From positions 806,001 to 870,000 of the forward strand of contig CBDIDG010000006.1 of the NCBI GenBank assembly GCA_965277615.1: DNA of 64,000 bases, given 5' to 3'. The position numbers were made by a program, and so were the translations under genes. The stretch's first letter is position 1; each line of letters starts with the position of its first letter. The notes under the pieces were generated by a model. The model had not been told where the DNA came from, did no database searches, and saw only the letters and a list, made by a program, of their open reading frames with translations. Of this stretch, positions 50,594-59,305 are shown one piece after another. Source of the stretch: Bog-532 sp965277615 (lineage in GTDB: Bacteria; Actinomycetota; Actinomycetes; Streptosporangiales; Streptosporangiaceae).

Positions 50594-52342
50594 ATGAGCA
50601 CCCACACCGGCAGCGACGCCGGCACCGGTACGAACGGGCAAGCCGCGGACGACGCCGCCAACAACGCGGCCGCCCCGCTGGATTTCCTGCTGGCCGACGC
50701 GGCCACGAGCATGCTGCGGCGGATGAACCCGGGCGGCCCGGGCCTGCGCCTGGCCGCGGCCCTGGCCGCCAGGCCCCGGCTCGTCGCCGGGCGCGGGGGA
50801 CACCTGGCCGGGGAACTGGCCCGCATCGCCGCGGGCCGATCCGACGTGGCGCCGTCGCGGCGGGACCGGCGGTTCGCCGACCCGGCCTGGGCGGGCAACC
50901 CGCTGCTGCGCCGGACGATGCAGGCCTATCTGGCCGCCGCGGCGAGCGCGGAAGGCCTCGTGGCCGAGGCCGGGCTGGAGGGAGCCGACGCCGAACGGGT
51001 CGGGTTCGTGCTGACGAACCTGATCGACGCGCTGGCCCCGCCCAACAACCCGCTGCTCAACCCGGCCGCGATCAAGGCTGCCGTCGACACCGGCGGTGGC
51101 AGCGCCCTGACCGGTCTGCGGCACTTCCTGGCTGACATGGCGGTTCCGCCCCGGGTGCCGACCATGGTCGAGCCGGACGCCTTCGAGGTCGGGGTGGACC
51201 TGGCCGTCACCCCCGGGTCGGTGGTCCTGCGTACCCCGGTGTTCGAGCTGATCCAGTACCGCCCGGTCACGAAGACCGTCCGGCCGGTCCCGCTGCTGAT
51301 CATCCCGCCGGTGATCAACAAGTTCTACGTGATGGACCTGGCCCCAGGCCGGAGCATGGTGGAGTACCTGGTGGCCCAGGGCCTGCAGGTGTTCATGGTC
51401 TCCTGGCGCAACCCCGATGCCCGGCACGCCCACTGGGACCTGGACACGTACGGGCAGGCCGTGCTGGACGCCATGGACGCGACCGAGCGGATCACCGGCA
51501 GCGATCAGACCGCCCTGGCCGGTACCTGCTCCGGCGGCATCATCGCCACCATGGCGGCCGCCCACCTGGCCGCCACCGGCGGGCAGGACCGGATCGCCGC
51601 GTTCACCCTCCTGGTCACCGTGCTGGACCAGGCCCATGCCGGTCTGGCCAGCGCGGTCATCGACGAGCGGACCGTGCAGGTCGCCGCGGCCGCCTCCCGG
51701 GCCCGCGGCTACCTGGACGGCCGGTCGCTGGCCGAGGTGTTCGCCTGGCTACGGCCGAACGACCTGGTCTGGAACTACTGGGTCAACAACTATCTGCTCG
51801 GCAAGAAACCGCCCGCCTTCGACATCCTGTTCTGGAACGCGGACACCACCCGGATGACGGCCGGCTTGCACCGGGACTTCCTCCAGCTGGGCGCGGCCAA
51901 CGCGCTGGTCCACCCGGGCGCGGCGACCATGCTCGGCTCGCCGGTGGACCTGGCCGCGGTCGACCGGGACAGCTACATCGTCGCCGGGATCACCGATCAC
52001 ATCTGTCCCTGGCAGAGCTGTTACCAGTCCACCCAGCTGCTGGGCGGCCGGCCCCGCTTCGTGCTGTCGACCAGCGGGCACATCGCCGCGATGGTCAATC
52101 CGCCCGGCAACGAAAAGGCCCGGTACCAGCTGGCCAAGCAGGCCCCGGACGATCCCGTCGGCCCGGAAGACGCCCAGGAGTGGCTGCGCAGCGCGGAGAC
52201 CATCAAGGGGTCGTGGTGGCCGGATTACGCGGACTGGCTGAGGCAGCGCTGCGGGGAAAAGCGGACCGCGCCCACCGAACTCGGCGGCGGCGGCCTGGCC
52301 CCGCTCGCCGATGCGCCCGGGACCTACATCTATGACCGCTGA
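50594..52342 (+). CDS. phaC: Polyhydroxyalkanoate synthase (PhaC)
   Basis: A 582-residue alpha/beta-hydrolase polymerase that links 3-hydroxyacyl-CoA units into storage polyester on granules. The lipase-like box is GTCSGG with nucleophile Cys312. The partner residues lie in SYIVAGITDHICPW (Asp) and LSTSGHIAAMVNPPGN (His). The segment RPVPLLIIPPVINKFYVMDL and the WRNPDARHAHWDLDTY motif are typical of class I/II PHA synthases. The start was set at 50594, just after a -10-like hexamer. It heads a four-gene operon with the PhaZ-like hydrolase (11-base overlap), an acyl-CoA dehydrogenase and an acyl-CoA ligase. Confidence 0.92.
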   Translation: MSTHTGSDAGTGTNGQAADDAANNAAAPLDFLLADAATSMLRRMNPGGPGLRLAAALAARPRLVAGRGGHLAGELARIAAGRSDVAPSRRDRRFADPAWAGNPLLRRTMQAYLAAAASAEGLVAEAGLEGADAERVGFVLTNLIDALAPPNNPLLNPAAIKAAVDTGGGSALTGLRHFLADMAVPPRVPTMVEPDAFEVGVDLAVTPGSVVLRTPVFELIQYRPVTKTVRPVPLLIIPPVINKFYVMDLAPGRSMVEYLVAQGLQVFMVSWRNPDARHAHWDLDTYGQAVLDAMDATERITGSDQTALAGTCSGGIIATMAAAHLAATGGQDRIAAFTLLVTVLDQAHAGLASAVIDERTVQVAAAASRARGYLDGRSLAEVFAWLRPNDLVWNYWVNNYLLGKKPPAFDILFWNADTTRMTAGLHRDFLQLGAANALVHPGAATMLGSPVDLAAVDRDSYIVAGITDHICPWQSCYQSTQLLGGRPRFVLSTSGHIAAMVNPPGNEKARYQLAKQAPDDPVGPEDAQEWLRSAETIKGSWWPDYADWLRQRCGEKRTAPTELGGGGLAPLADAPGTYIYDR

Positions 52343-53180
52343 CCCGTCCTGTCCCGAGCGGATGAGGCTCCTGGCCGTCGGCGGCCGGACCCTGCGCGTG
52401 ATGGTGCGGGACGGGGACCGGAACTGCCCGCCACTCCTGCTGTGCAACGGCATCGGCGCGAGCCTGGAGCTGCTCCAGCCGTTCGTCGACGCGCTCGGCC
52501 CGCGGCGGCCGGTCATCCGGTTCGACCTGCCGGGCGTGGGCGGCTCCCCGGCCGCCGTCCTGCCGTACCACCTGTTCACGCTGCCATCGCTGCTGGCGGA
52601 TCTGCTCGACGAGCTCAACTACGCCCAGGCCGACGTGCTCGGCATCTCCTGGGGCGGCGGGCTGGCCCAGCAGTTCGCGCTGAGCCGCCCGGACCGGGTG
52701 CGCCGCCTGGTGCTGGTCGCGACCGCACCGGGCGTGATCATGGTCCCCGGGCACCCGCGGGTGCTGCTGCGGATGCTCTCGCGGCGACGTCATCGGGACC
52801 CGGGTTACGCGGCCCGCATCGCCGCCGAACTGTACGGGGGCAGCGCGCGCGACGACCCGCTCGTGGCCCGTGACCTGCTGCACGCCACCACCCGGCTGGG
52901 CCCGGCCCAGGGCTACTACTACCAGCTGCTGGCCATGCTCGGCTGGACCAGCCTGCCATGGCTGCCGAAGCTGCGCCCGCCCACCCTGATCCTGGCCGGT
53001 GACGACGACCCGATCATCCCGGTGGCCAACGCGCGGATTATGCAGTACCTGATACCGCGCAGCGAACTGCACATCTACCACGGCGGCCACCTCGAGCTGG
53101 CCGCCGACGCGGGACGCCTCGCCGCCACGGTCGAGACGTTCCTGGACGCCGACCTCATCCCGGAGGGGAGCCAGTCATGA
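52332..53180 (+). CDS. Alpha/beta hydrolase, PHA depolymerase-like (PhaZ)
   Basis: A 282-residue hydrolase. The nucleophile Ser106 lies in VLGISWGGGLAQQFAL, which matches the intracellular medium-chain PHA depolymerase signature; the acid is in LILAGDDDPIIPV and the histidine in IYHGGHLELAADAG. It overlaps the end of phaC by 11 bases and the acyl-CoA dehydrogenase by 4, so it is translationally coupled to polymer synthesis. Degradation of stored polymer is the natural inference; a related lactonase or esterase role is possible. Confidence 0.85.
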   Translation: MTADPSCPERMRLLAVGGRTLRVMVRDGDRNCPPLLLCNGIGASLELLQPFVDALGPRRPVIRFDLPGVGGSPAAVLPYHLFTLPSLLADLLDELNYAQADVLGISWGGGLAQQFALSRPDRVRRLVLVATAPGVIMVPGHPRVLLRMLSRRRHRDPGYAARIAAELYGGSARDDPLVARDLLHATTRLGPAQGYYYQLLAMLGWTSLPWLPKLRPPTLILAGDDDPIIPVANARIMQYLIPRSELHIYHGGHLELAADAGRLAATVETFLDADLIPEGSQS

Positions 53181-54379
53181 CGGAAACGACGAGCACGGAC
53201 CTGGGGGAATCGCTCGGGACGGACTTCTTCTCCGTCCGCGAGCAGTTCACCGACGAGCAATGGAAGCACTTCATCGCCGTCCGCCGGTTCGTCGACGAGG
53301 AGGTCGTGCCGGTCGTCGGCCCGTACTGGGAACGGGCCGAGATCTGCTGGCCGCTGGTCCGGCGGCTGCCCGAGCTCGGCATCGTCGGCGAGGACATCCA
53401 GGGCTACGGCTGCGCCGGGATGAGCCCGATGGCGTGCGGGCTGGTCACCATGGAACTGCACCGCGGCGACGGGAGCCTCGGCGTGTTCCTCGGCGTGCAC
53501 GCGGGCCTGGCCATGGAGTCGATCGCCATGTGCGGCTCGCCGGAGCAGAAGGAGCGCTGGCTGCCGGACATGGCCCAGATGACCAAGCTGGGGGCGTTCG
53601 CGCTGACCGAACCGGAGCACGGCTCAGACTCCGTCGCGCTGGAAACCTCGGCCCGCCCGGAAGCGGGCGGGGAGGGCTGGGTGCTGAACGGGCGCAAACG
53701 GTGGATCGGGCTGGGCAGCGTGGCCGACCTGGTCGTGGTCTGGGCCCGCAACACCGAAGACGGCCAGGTCAACGCGTTCGTGGTGGAGAAGGGCACGCCG
53801 GGCTACCAGGCCGAGGTCATTGAAGGCAAGGTGTCGCTGCGCTCGGTCTGGCAGGCCGAGATCACGCTGGACAACGTGCGGGTGCCGGCCGCGAACCGGC
53901 TGCCCGGGGCACGCTCGTTCAAGGACACCAGCCGGGTCCTGGCCACCACCCGGAGCACCTGCGCCTGGGCGGCGCTGGGCCACGCCACCGCCGCCTACGA
54001 CGCGGCCCTGCGCTACGCGCAGCAGCGGCACCAGTTCGGTGAGCCGCTGGCCAGCTTCCAGATCGTCCAGCAGCGGCTGGTCTCGATGCTGGCCGACCTG
54101 ACCGCGATGCAGCTGTACTGCCTGCAGATCGGCCGGCTGGCGCAGGCCGGGCGCCTGACCCCCACCGTGGCCGGGCTGGCCAAGATGCACAACACCAGCA
54201 AGGCCCGGGCCATCGCGGCCGAGGCCCGCGACCTGCTGGGCGGCAACGGCATCCTGCTCGACTACCAGGTCATGCGGCACATGGTCGACCTGGAGGCGAT
54301 CCACACGTTCGAAGGCACCGAGACCATGCAGACGCTGATCGTCGGCCGGGCCATCACCGGCATCGGCGCCTTCACCTGA
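53177..54379 (+). CDS. Acyl-CoA dehydrogenase (glutaryl-CoA dehydrogenase-like)
   Basis: A 400-residue FAD enzyme that makes an enoyl-CoA. Typical segments: FALTEPEHGSDSVALET (FAD and substrate loop), RKRWIGLGSVADLVVVWAR, QHRQFG-like RHQFGEPLASFQIVQQRL, and DLLGGNGILLDYQVMRHM. The catalytic base is Glu379 in IHTFEGTETMQTLIVG, in the position used by glutaryl-CoA and short-chain acyl-CoA dehydrogenases. It overlaps the PhaZ-like gene by 4 bases. Together with the ligase it could feed or drain hydroxyacyl-CoA for PHA. Confidence 0.92.
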   Translation: MTETTSTDLGESLGTDFFSVREQFTDEQWKHFIAVRRFVDEEVVPVVGPYWERAEICWPLVRRLPELGIVGEDIQGYGCAGMSPMACGLVTMELHRGDGSLGVFLGVHAGLAMESIAMCGSPEQKERWLPDMAQMTKLGAFALTEPEHGSDSVALETSARPEAGGEGWVLNGRKRWIGLGSVADLVVVWARNTEDGQVNAFVVEKGTPGYQAEVIEGKVSLRSVWQAEITLDNVRVPAANRLPGARSFKDTSRVLATTRSTCAWAALGHATAAYDAALRYAQQRHQFGEPLASFQIVQQRLVSMLADLTAMQLYCLQIGRLAQAGRLTPTVAGLAKMHNTSKARAIAAEARDLLGGNGILLDYQVMRHMVDLEAIHTFEGTETMQTLIVGRAITGIGAFT

Positions 54380-54411
54380 GTTGGATCCACGTCCTGGCGC
54401 AAGGAGGCACC

Positions 54412-55917
54412 GTGACGAACGTGGCCAAGAACCTGACCGACACCACCCGGGCGCACGCCGAACGGGTGGCCGTCCGGGTCGACAACACGGCGATGACCTA
54501 CCGGGCCCTGGACGAGGCCAGCGCCCGGGTGGCCGGGCTGCTGCACGAACGCGGCCTGGAGCCCGGCGCCCGGGTCGGCATCATGATGCCCAACGTGGCC
54601 GAGGTCCCCGTGGTGTACTACGGGGTGCTCCGGGCCGGCGGGGTCGTCGTCCCGATGAACCCGCTGCTCAAAGGGCGTGAGGTCGCCTACTACCTGGGCG
54701 ACTCCGGGGCCGGGCTGATCTTCGCCTGGCACGCCTTCGAGGCCGAGGCCCGCCGCGGCGCCGAGCAGGCCGGGGCGGAACTCGGCGTGGTCGACGCGGT
54801 CGGCTTCCCCGACCTGCTGGCCTCGGCCAGCCCCGAATACCGGGTCGCGGACACCGGCGACCAGGACACCGCGGTCATCCTCTACACCTCCGGCACCACC
54901 GGCCAGCCCAAGGGAGCCGAGCTCACCCACGGCAACCTCATCAGCAACACCGAGGTGGCGCGGACCGACATCGTCCGGGCCGGGCCCGACGACGTGATCT
55001 TCGGCGGCCTGCCGCTGTTCCACGTGTTCGGGCAGACGGTCGCGCTCAACGTCGCGGTGGCGGCCGGGGCCTGCCTGACCCTGCTGCCGCGGTTCGACGC
55101 CGGGCACGCCCAGCGGATCCTGGCCGGCCACCGGGTCACGGTGTTCGAGGGTGTGCCGACCATGTACGTGGCCCTGCTACACCAGCCCGACCGCGCCGAC
55201 TACGACACCTCGGCCCTGCGGATGTGCATCTCCGGCGGCGCGGCCCTGCCGGTCGAGGTGCTGCGCGGCTTCGAGGCGGCGTTCGGCGTCCCGGTGCTGG
55301 AGGGCTACGGCCTGTCGGAAACCTCGCCCATCGCCTCGTTCAACCACCCCGGCCGTGAGCGCAAGCCCGGCTCGATCGGCACCCCCATCCGGGACGTCCA
55401 GATGCGGGTGGTGGACGAGGCCGACCAGGAGGTCCCGCAGGGCCAGGTGGGGGAGATCGTCATCCACGGGCCGAACGTGATGAAGGGCTACTGGCAGCGG
55501 CCCGACGCCACCGCCGAGGCCGTCCGCGAGGGCTGGTTCCACACCGGTGACCTGGCTCAGGTGGACGAGGACGGCTACTTCTACATCGTGGACCGGAAGA
55601 AGGACCTGATCATCCGGGGCGGTTACAACATCTACCCGCGCGAGATCGAGGAGGTGCTCTACGAGCACCCGGCCGTGGCCGAGGCCGCCGTGATCGGCCT
55701 GCCCCACCCGGCTCTCGGCGAAGAGGTCGGGGCCGCGGTGGCGCTCAAGCCAGGCGCCGCGGTCAGCCCCGAGGAACTGCGCGACTACGTCAAGAGCCAG
55801 GTCGCGGCGTACAAGTACCCGCGGCACGTGTGGCTGGTGGACGCGCTTCCCAAGGGGGCGACCGGCAAGCTCCAGAAACGGGACATCGTCATCCCGGCCG
55901 GCCTGACCACGCCGTAA
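54412..55917 (+). CDS. Long/medium-chain fatty-acid-CoA ligase
   Basis: A 501-residue adenylate-forming enzyme with GTG start after AAGGAGG. The P-loop is ILYTSGTTGQPKGAELTHGN (about 158-177); later come YGLSETSPIASFN, GWFHTGDLAQVDEDGYFYIV, DRKKDLIIRGGYNIYPREIE and the C-terminal PKGATGKLQKRDI with the catalytic lysine. It activates fatty acids to acyl-CoA at the expense of ATP. It is the last gene of the PHA operon, 32 bases after the dehydrogenase. The convergent LuxR-type reading frame overlaps its 3' half on the other strand. Confidence 0.92.
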   Translation: MTNVAKNLTDTTRAHAERVAVRVDNTAMTYRALDEASARVAGLLHERGLEPGARVGIMMPNVAEVPVVYYGVLRAGGVVVPMNPLLKGREVAYYLGDSGAGLIFAWHAFEAEARRGAEQAGAELGVVDAVGFPDLLASASPEYRVADTGDQDTAVILYTSGTTGQPKGAELTHGNLISNTEVARTDIVRAGPDDVIFGGLPLFHVFGQTVALNVAVAAGACLTLLPRFDAGHAQRILAGHRVTVFEGVPTMYVALLHQPDRADYDTSALRMCISGGAALPVEVLRGFEAAFGVPVLEGYGLSETSPIASFNHPGRERKPGSIGTPIRDVQMRVVDEADQEVPQGQVGEIVIHGPNVMKGYWQRPDATAEAVREGWFHTGDLAQVDEDGYFYIVDRKKDLIIRGGYNIYPREIEEVLYEHPAVAEAAVIGLPHPALGEEVGAAVALKPGAAVSPEELRDYVKSQVAAYKYPRHVWLVDALPKGATGKLQKRDIVIPAGLTTP

Positions 55918-58767
55918 GGCGAACGCGGGGCCGGTCGGGTGGCCGAGGCGCCTGTACATTTGCCCGGCTAACTCGCGGTCGGCGGCTGGTCCCGATAGCA
56001 GGCGGCCGGCGAGCTGCGTTCGTGACGTCACGTTGAGCTTGCGGAACACCTTGCGGAGGTGGTAGTCGACGGTGCTCGGACTGATGAACAGCTGCGCGGC
56101 GATTTCGCTGTCCGACCCTCCGGCCACGGCGAGGTCCGCTACCCGCGTTTCCTGAGGCGTGAGATCGACGGCGGTCTCCGGAGTGCGGGCACGGGCGCGC
56201 TCGCCCGTCGCGCGCAGCTCGGCGGCGGCCTGCTCGGCGAACCGGTCCGCGCCCATGGCGGCGAACATGTCATGCGCGGAACGCAGCTGATGCCGCGCAT
56301 CCCGCCGCCGCTTGGCCCGACGAAGCCACTGGCCGTAGAGCAGGCGAGTGCGGGCGAGGTCGACGGCCATCCGGCATCGCTTGAGCTGGCTGATGGATTC
56401 CAGATAACAGTCCTCCGCGTCCGTGCCCTCAGCCAGCAGCGCCTCGCAGCGGGCGCGCAGCCCGAGCGCCCAGGGCGTGCCGGCGGCGAGCGCGCGTCCG
56501 GACAGGGTTTTGTGGGCGGTGGCCGCGGCTTCGTGATCGCCAGCCCGGACGGCGGCCTCAATCAGCTCCGGCAGGGTCCCCTCGGCCGTGTAAGCGGGAT
56601 CGTCCTCGATCACCGTTTGCGCGTAGGACATCGCCGACGCGTAGTCTCCACCGAACAAGTCGGCCATGGCGACGATGTACCGGCCGATGTCCGCTGGCCC
56701 GCCCTGGCCTCGTGCGGCCGACTCGCGGACCTGAGCCAGGCCAGTCGCCCGGGCCTCGGTGAGGCGGCCGCGATAGGCGAGCAGCAGGCCGCTGCTGCGG
56801 CTGTTGACGCCGAGCACGCCGGGACCGCGGCTCATGGTCAGCACCTCCAGCATCAGGGCCCACGTCGTGTCCGCTTCGCGGAAGTGGCCGGCCATGGATT
56901 CCGAGACCGCGTGGAAAGTCAGCGCGACCGGCAGGTGCGAGAACGCGCCCGCGGCACGCGCCATCTTTACCCAGCGGACTGAGAGATCGAAGGTGGCCTG
57001 GTCATCCCACAGGCTGCCCGCGGCGGCCGTGCCGAGCGCGAACCAGCGCAGGCCTACGGCGGGATCGAGGTCGTCGGCGAGCAGCGCCGTCACGGCGGCG
57101 CGGAACGGCGGCACGGACGCCTCGTAGCCGAGGGTAAACCGGGCGCTGTATCCCTCGAGCAGCAGGTCGGCGACGGACGCGGACGCCTCGCGGACATGCG
57201 GGAAGACGCGTGCCGCGCGCGCTATTTCCCGCGTCTTTTCCGGACCGGCCCAGATGGCCGCCTGCAGCGCCAGGAGCATTGTGTCGCGGGCCGTCTTGTC
57301 GTCGTCCGCGTGTTCCTGTGCGGCGCTGACCAGGATGCCGGCCGCTGTAGCGGCGCGGCCCTCCGCGAAGCGGATCACCCCCTCCAGTCGTTGCGCTTGG
57401 GCACGCGCCATCGCACTGGTTAGCCGGCGCCGGGCGCCGCCCAGCGTTTCCTGGGCCCCCACCGGGTCGCCGGCCATGAGCCTGGCCTCGGCCAGGGCGA
57501 CTTCCCGTTCCGCGCGGCGGGCGTCGTCCGGCGTCAGGTCGACCGAGCGCCGCAGCAGCGCGGCCTGGGCCGCGTAGCCGCCACGGGTGCCCGCCCGTTC
57601 GGCCGTATGTTGCAGCTGGGCCGCGAGTTCCTCGTCGGGGACGATCGCCGCCGCGGCCAGGTGCCACACGCGCAACTCCGAGGTGCCCGCTTCGCTCAGG
57701 GCACGGTGCGCGTGCCGGCGATCAGCAGCGCTAGCGCCGTGATACACCGCGGACCGCAGCAGCGGGTGGCGGAACCGCACCGAGGTGCCGGGAAACGCCA
57801 GCACGCCGGCCTCGGCCATGTCGGCCGAGGCCGCATCCGGGTCGATGCCGGCTTGTGCCGCCGCGCGCCACAGCCGGCCCCGCTCACCGGCCGGGTCGGC
57901 CGCGACCAGCAGCGCGAACGCCTGGGCGTATGGCGGCAGGCTGCGTACCTGGCGCAAGAAGTGGTCCTGGAGCCGCTGGCCCAGCGGAAGTGGCTCAGGC
58001 AGGCCGGCGCGGCCGGAGAGCTGGTCGGCCGTGTACTGGGTACCGAGTTCCACCAGCGCGAGCGGATTGTTGCAGGTATCGGCCAGGATGCGGTCGACCG
58101 CCTGCGCGGTCAGGGCTCCGCCAGCCACCGAGCTGAGCAGCTCACGGGCCTCGGCGTCGGGCAGGCCATCCACCGTGATCGTCGGAAGCTGCTCGAACAC
58201 CTGCTGGGAGGCAGGTTGGCCTACGCCAGCGATGAGGCCGACGCGGTCCGCATGCAGGCGGCGGGCAACGAAACCGAGCACCTGCGCCGATTCGGGATCC
58301 AGCCAGTGCGCGTCATCAATAATGCACAGCAGCGGCTGGGCCTCAGCCGCCCCGGAAAGCAGCGTGAGCGTCGCCAATCCCACCAGGAACCTCTCCGGCG
58401 GCGGCCCTGCCTCCTGACCGAAAGCGACCCTCAGCGCGCCCCGCTGCGGAGGCGGCAGCTCGTCCAGCTGCGCCAGGCACGGGACCAGCAGCTGATGCAG
58501 GCCACCGAACGCCATGCTGATCTCTGATTCGACACCGGCGATGCCGGAAACCCGCAGGTCCGGTGCTGCGGCGACCGCGTACTGGAGCAGCGTCGACTTC
58601 CCGACCCCAGGCCCGCCGCGCAGCACCAGAGTTCCGCTGAAGCCGCTGCGCACCGAGGTCAAGACCTGGTCGATCGCCGCCCGCTCGGCGTGGCGGTCAA
58701 GGAGCACGAATTCGTTCCGCCACCGGTCATCCACGCGCCGCGGCCCGGCCCAGTCACTGAGAACCAT
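55177..58767 (-). CDS. LuxR-family regulator with AAA-type ATPase; C-terminal read-through
   Basis: The first 920 residues are a normal large ATP-binding LuxR regulator: Walker A VLRGGPGVGKSTLLQYA (about 48-64), Walker B LLCIIDDAHWLDP (about 145), a long helical middle, and the HTH LTPQETRVADLAVAGG then DSEIAAQLFISPSTVDYHL and LNVTSRTQLAGRLL (about 865-920). Family proteins end soon after this HTH. Here no stop follows: the frame stays open to 55177, adding about 275 residues that are antisense to the acyl-CoA ligase gene and show no coding character of their own. A frameshifted TAG lies close to the expected end (about 55970). It belongs to a different ATPase subgroup from the MalT-like genes. 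Confidence 0.85.
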   Translation of the reverse strand: MVLSDWAGPRRVDDRWRNEFVLLDRHAERAAIDQVLTSVRSGFSGTLVLRGGPGVGKSTLLQYAVAAAPDLRVSGIAGVESEISMAFGGLHQLLVPCLAQLDELPPPQRGALRVAFGQEAGPPPERFLVGLATLTLLSGAAEAQPLLCIIDDAHWLDPESAQVLGFVARRLHADRVGLIAGVGQPASQQVFEQLPTITVDGLPDAEARELLSSVAGGALTAQAVDRILADTCNNPLALVELGTQYTADQLSGRAGLPEPLPLGQRLQDHFLRQVRSLPPYAQAFALLVAADPAGERGRLWRAAAQAGIDPDAASADMAEAGVLAFPGTSVRFRHPLLRSAVYHGASAADRRHAHRALSEAGTSELRVWHLAAAAIVPDEELAAQLQHTAERAGTRGGYAAQAALLRRSVDLTPDDARRAEREVALAEARLMAGDPVGAQETLGGARRRLTSAMARAQAQRLEGVIRFAEGRAATAAGILVSAAQEHADDDKTARDTMLLALQAAIWAGPEKTREIARAARVFPHVREASASVADLLLEGYSARFTLGYEASVPPFRAAVTALLADDLDPAVGLRWFALGTAAAGSLWDDQATFDLSVRWVKMARAAGAFSHLPVALTFHAVSESMAGHFREADTTWALMLEVLTMSRGPGVLGVNSRSSGLLLAYRGRLTEARATGLAQVRESAARGQGGPADIGRYIVAMADLFGGDYASAMSYAQTVIEDDPAYTAEGTLPELIEAAVRAGDHEAAATAHKTLSGRALAAGTPWALGLRARCEALLAEGTDAEDCYLESISQLKRCRMAVDLARTRLLYGQWLRRAKRRRDARHQLRSAHDMFAAMGADRFAEQAAAELRATGERARARTPETAVDLTPQETRVADLAVAGGSDSEIAAQLFISPSTVDYHLRKVFRKLNVTSRTQLAGRLLSGPAADRELAGQMYRRLGHPTGPAFALRRGQAGRDDDVPFLELAGRPLGKRVHQPHVPRVLVRRDLALDVVAQFLGADRGAWLERHRGPDLFAESRVGQADHGGLGHGRVLVEHLLDLARVDVVTAPDDQVLLPVHDVEVAVLVHLSQVTGVEPALADGLGGGVGPLPVALHHVRPVDDDLPHLALRDLLVGLVHHPHLDVPDGGADRAGLALTAGVVERGDGRGFRQAVALQHRDAERRLEAAQHLDRQGRAAGDAHPQGRGVVVGAVGLV

Positions 58768-58809
58768 CGATGCCCACCGCCTTCCGGTTCTCTTTCATCC
58801 TGGGTGCCA

Positions 58810-58849
58810 GCTAGGTGAGCCGGCATCGCATACTTCGCGTGATTTGCGG
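58810..58849 (-). promoter_or_regulatory. 40-base element upstream of the LuxR-type gene, copy 1
   Basis: GCTAGGTGAGCCGGCATCGC and the following 20 bases match 59169-59208 at 30 of 40 positions (19 of 20 in the core). It begins 43 bases upstream of the LuxR start. It is a candidate promoter or operator shared with the small gene at 58891. Confidence 0.5.
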
Positions 58850-58890
58850 CCGCGGCCGATCACGGTGCGCTGCGCCGCCGCGACGCCGGG

Positions 58891-59157
58891 CTAACAGGGA
58901 GCGCGGCGGACTTCCAGCAGCTCAAGCCCCAGCGCTTCGATCTGGGCCAGCAACCCGTACAGCGCCGCCTGGTCGGCCAGCGGTCCGGCGAGCACGGTCT
59001 CTGACCCTTGCGCCTGAGCACGCAGACCGGGGAACGCGCCGAGTAGCGTGCCGCCCAGCAGCCCGCGGACGCGGATTTCGTAGCAGACCGATCCGGTCGC
59101 TTCATCCATGACGTCAGGTCCGTTTCTGTTCGCCATCCCGGCCGGGTGGTACTCCAT
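58891..59157 (-). CDS. Small conserved-type actinobacterial protein of unknown function
   Basis: An 88-residue protein (or 81 from the ATG at 59136, or shorter from MDEATG). The core CYEIRVRGLLGGTLLGAFPG and the QAALYGLLAQIEALGLELLE tail match a type of small actinobacterial protein I have seen often without assigned function. It is predicted to be an alpha/beta mini-domain. AGGCGG lies 5 bases before the first ATG. It lies upstream of, and on the same strand as, the LuxR ATPase, and both have a copy of the 40-base element, so shared control is likely. Confidence 0.8.
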   Translation of the reverse strand: MEYHPAGMANRNGPDVMDEATGSVCYEIRVRGLLGGTLLGAFPGLRAQAQGSETVLAGPLADQAALYGLLAQIEALGLELLEVRRAPC

Positions 59158-59168
59158 GGTTCCGCCTG

Positions 59169-59208
59169 GCTAGGTGAGTCGGCATCGCGCGATTCTGGTG
59201 ATCCGCAG
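59169..59208 (-). promoter_or_regulatory. 40-base element upstream of the small gene, copy 2
   Basis: GCTAGGTGAGTCGGCATCGC plus 20 bases; 11 bases upstream of the ATG at 59157. The nearby GCCGGGCTA block is also repeated near 58885 and 59235, suggesting that the two promoter regions arose by local duplication. Confidence 0.5.
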
Positions 59209-59247
59209 CGGTAGGGCTGTGCCTGCGGAACTACGCCGGGCTATAGA

Positions 59248-59298
59248 TTCGTGACGAGCGACCAATGGACGAAAGCGCGTCCCAGCTTACGCTCGGCT
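59248..59298 (+). promoter_or_regulatory. Promoter element of MalT-type gene 2, shared with phaC
   Basis: TTCGTGACGAGCGACCAATG (with GA, 59248-59269), 18 bases, then TACGCTCGGCT (59288-59298). Both blocks recur before phaC at 50538-50589. TACGCT would be the -10 box, 12 bases before the ATG. Confidence 0.6.
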
Positions 59299-59305
59299 CT
59301 AAGGG

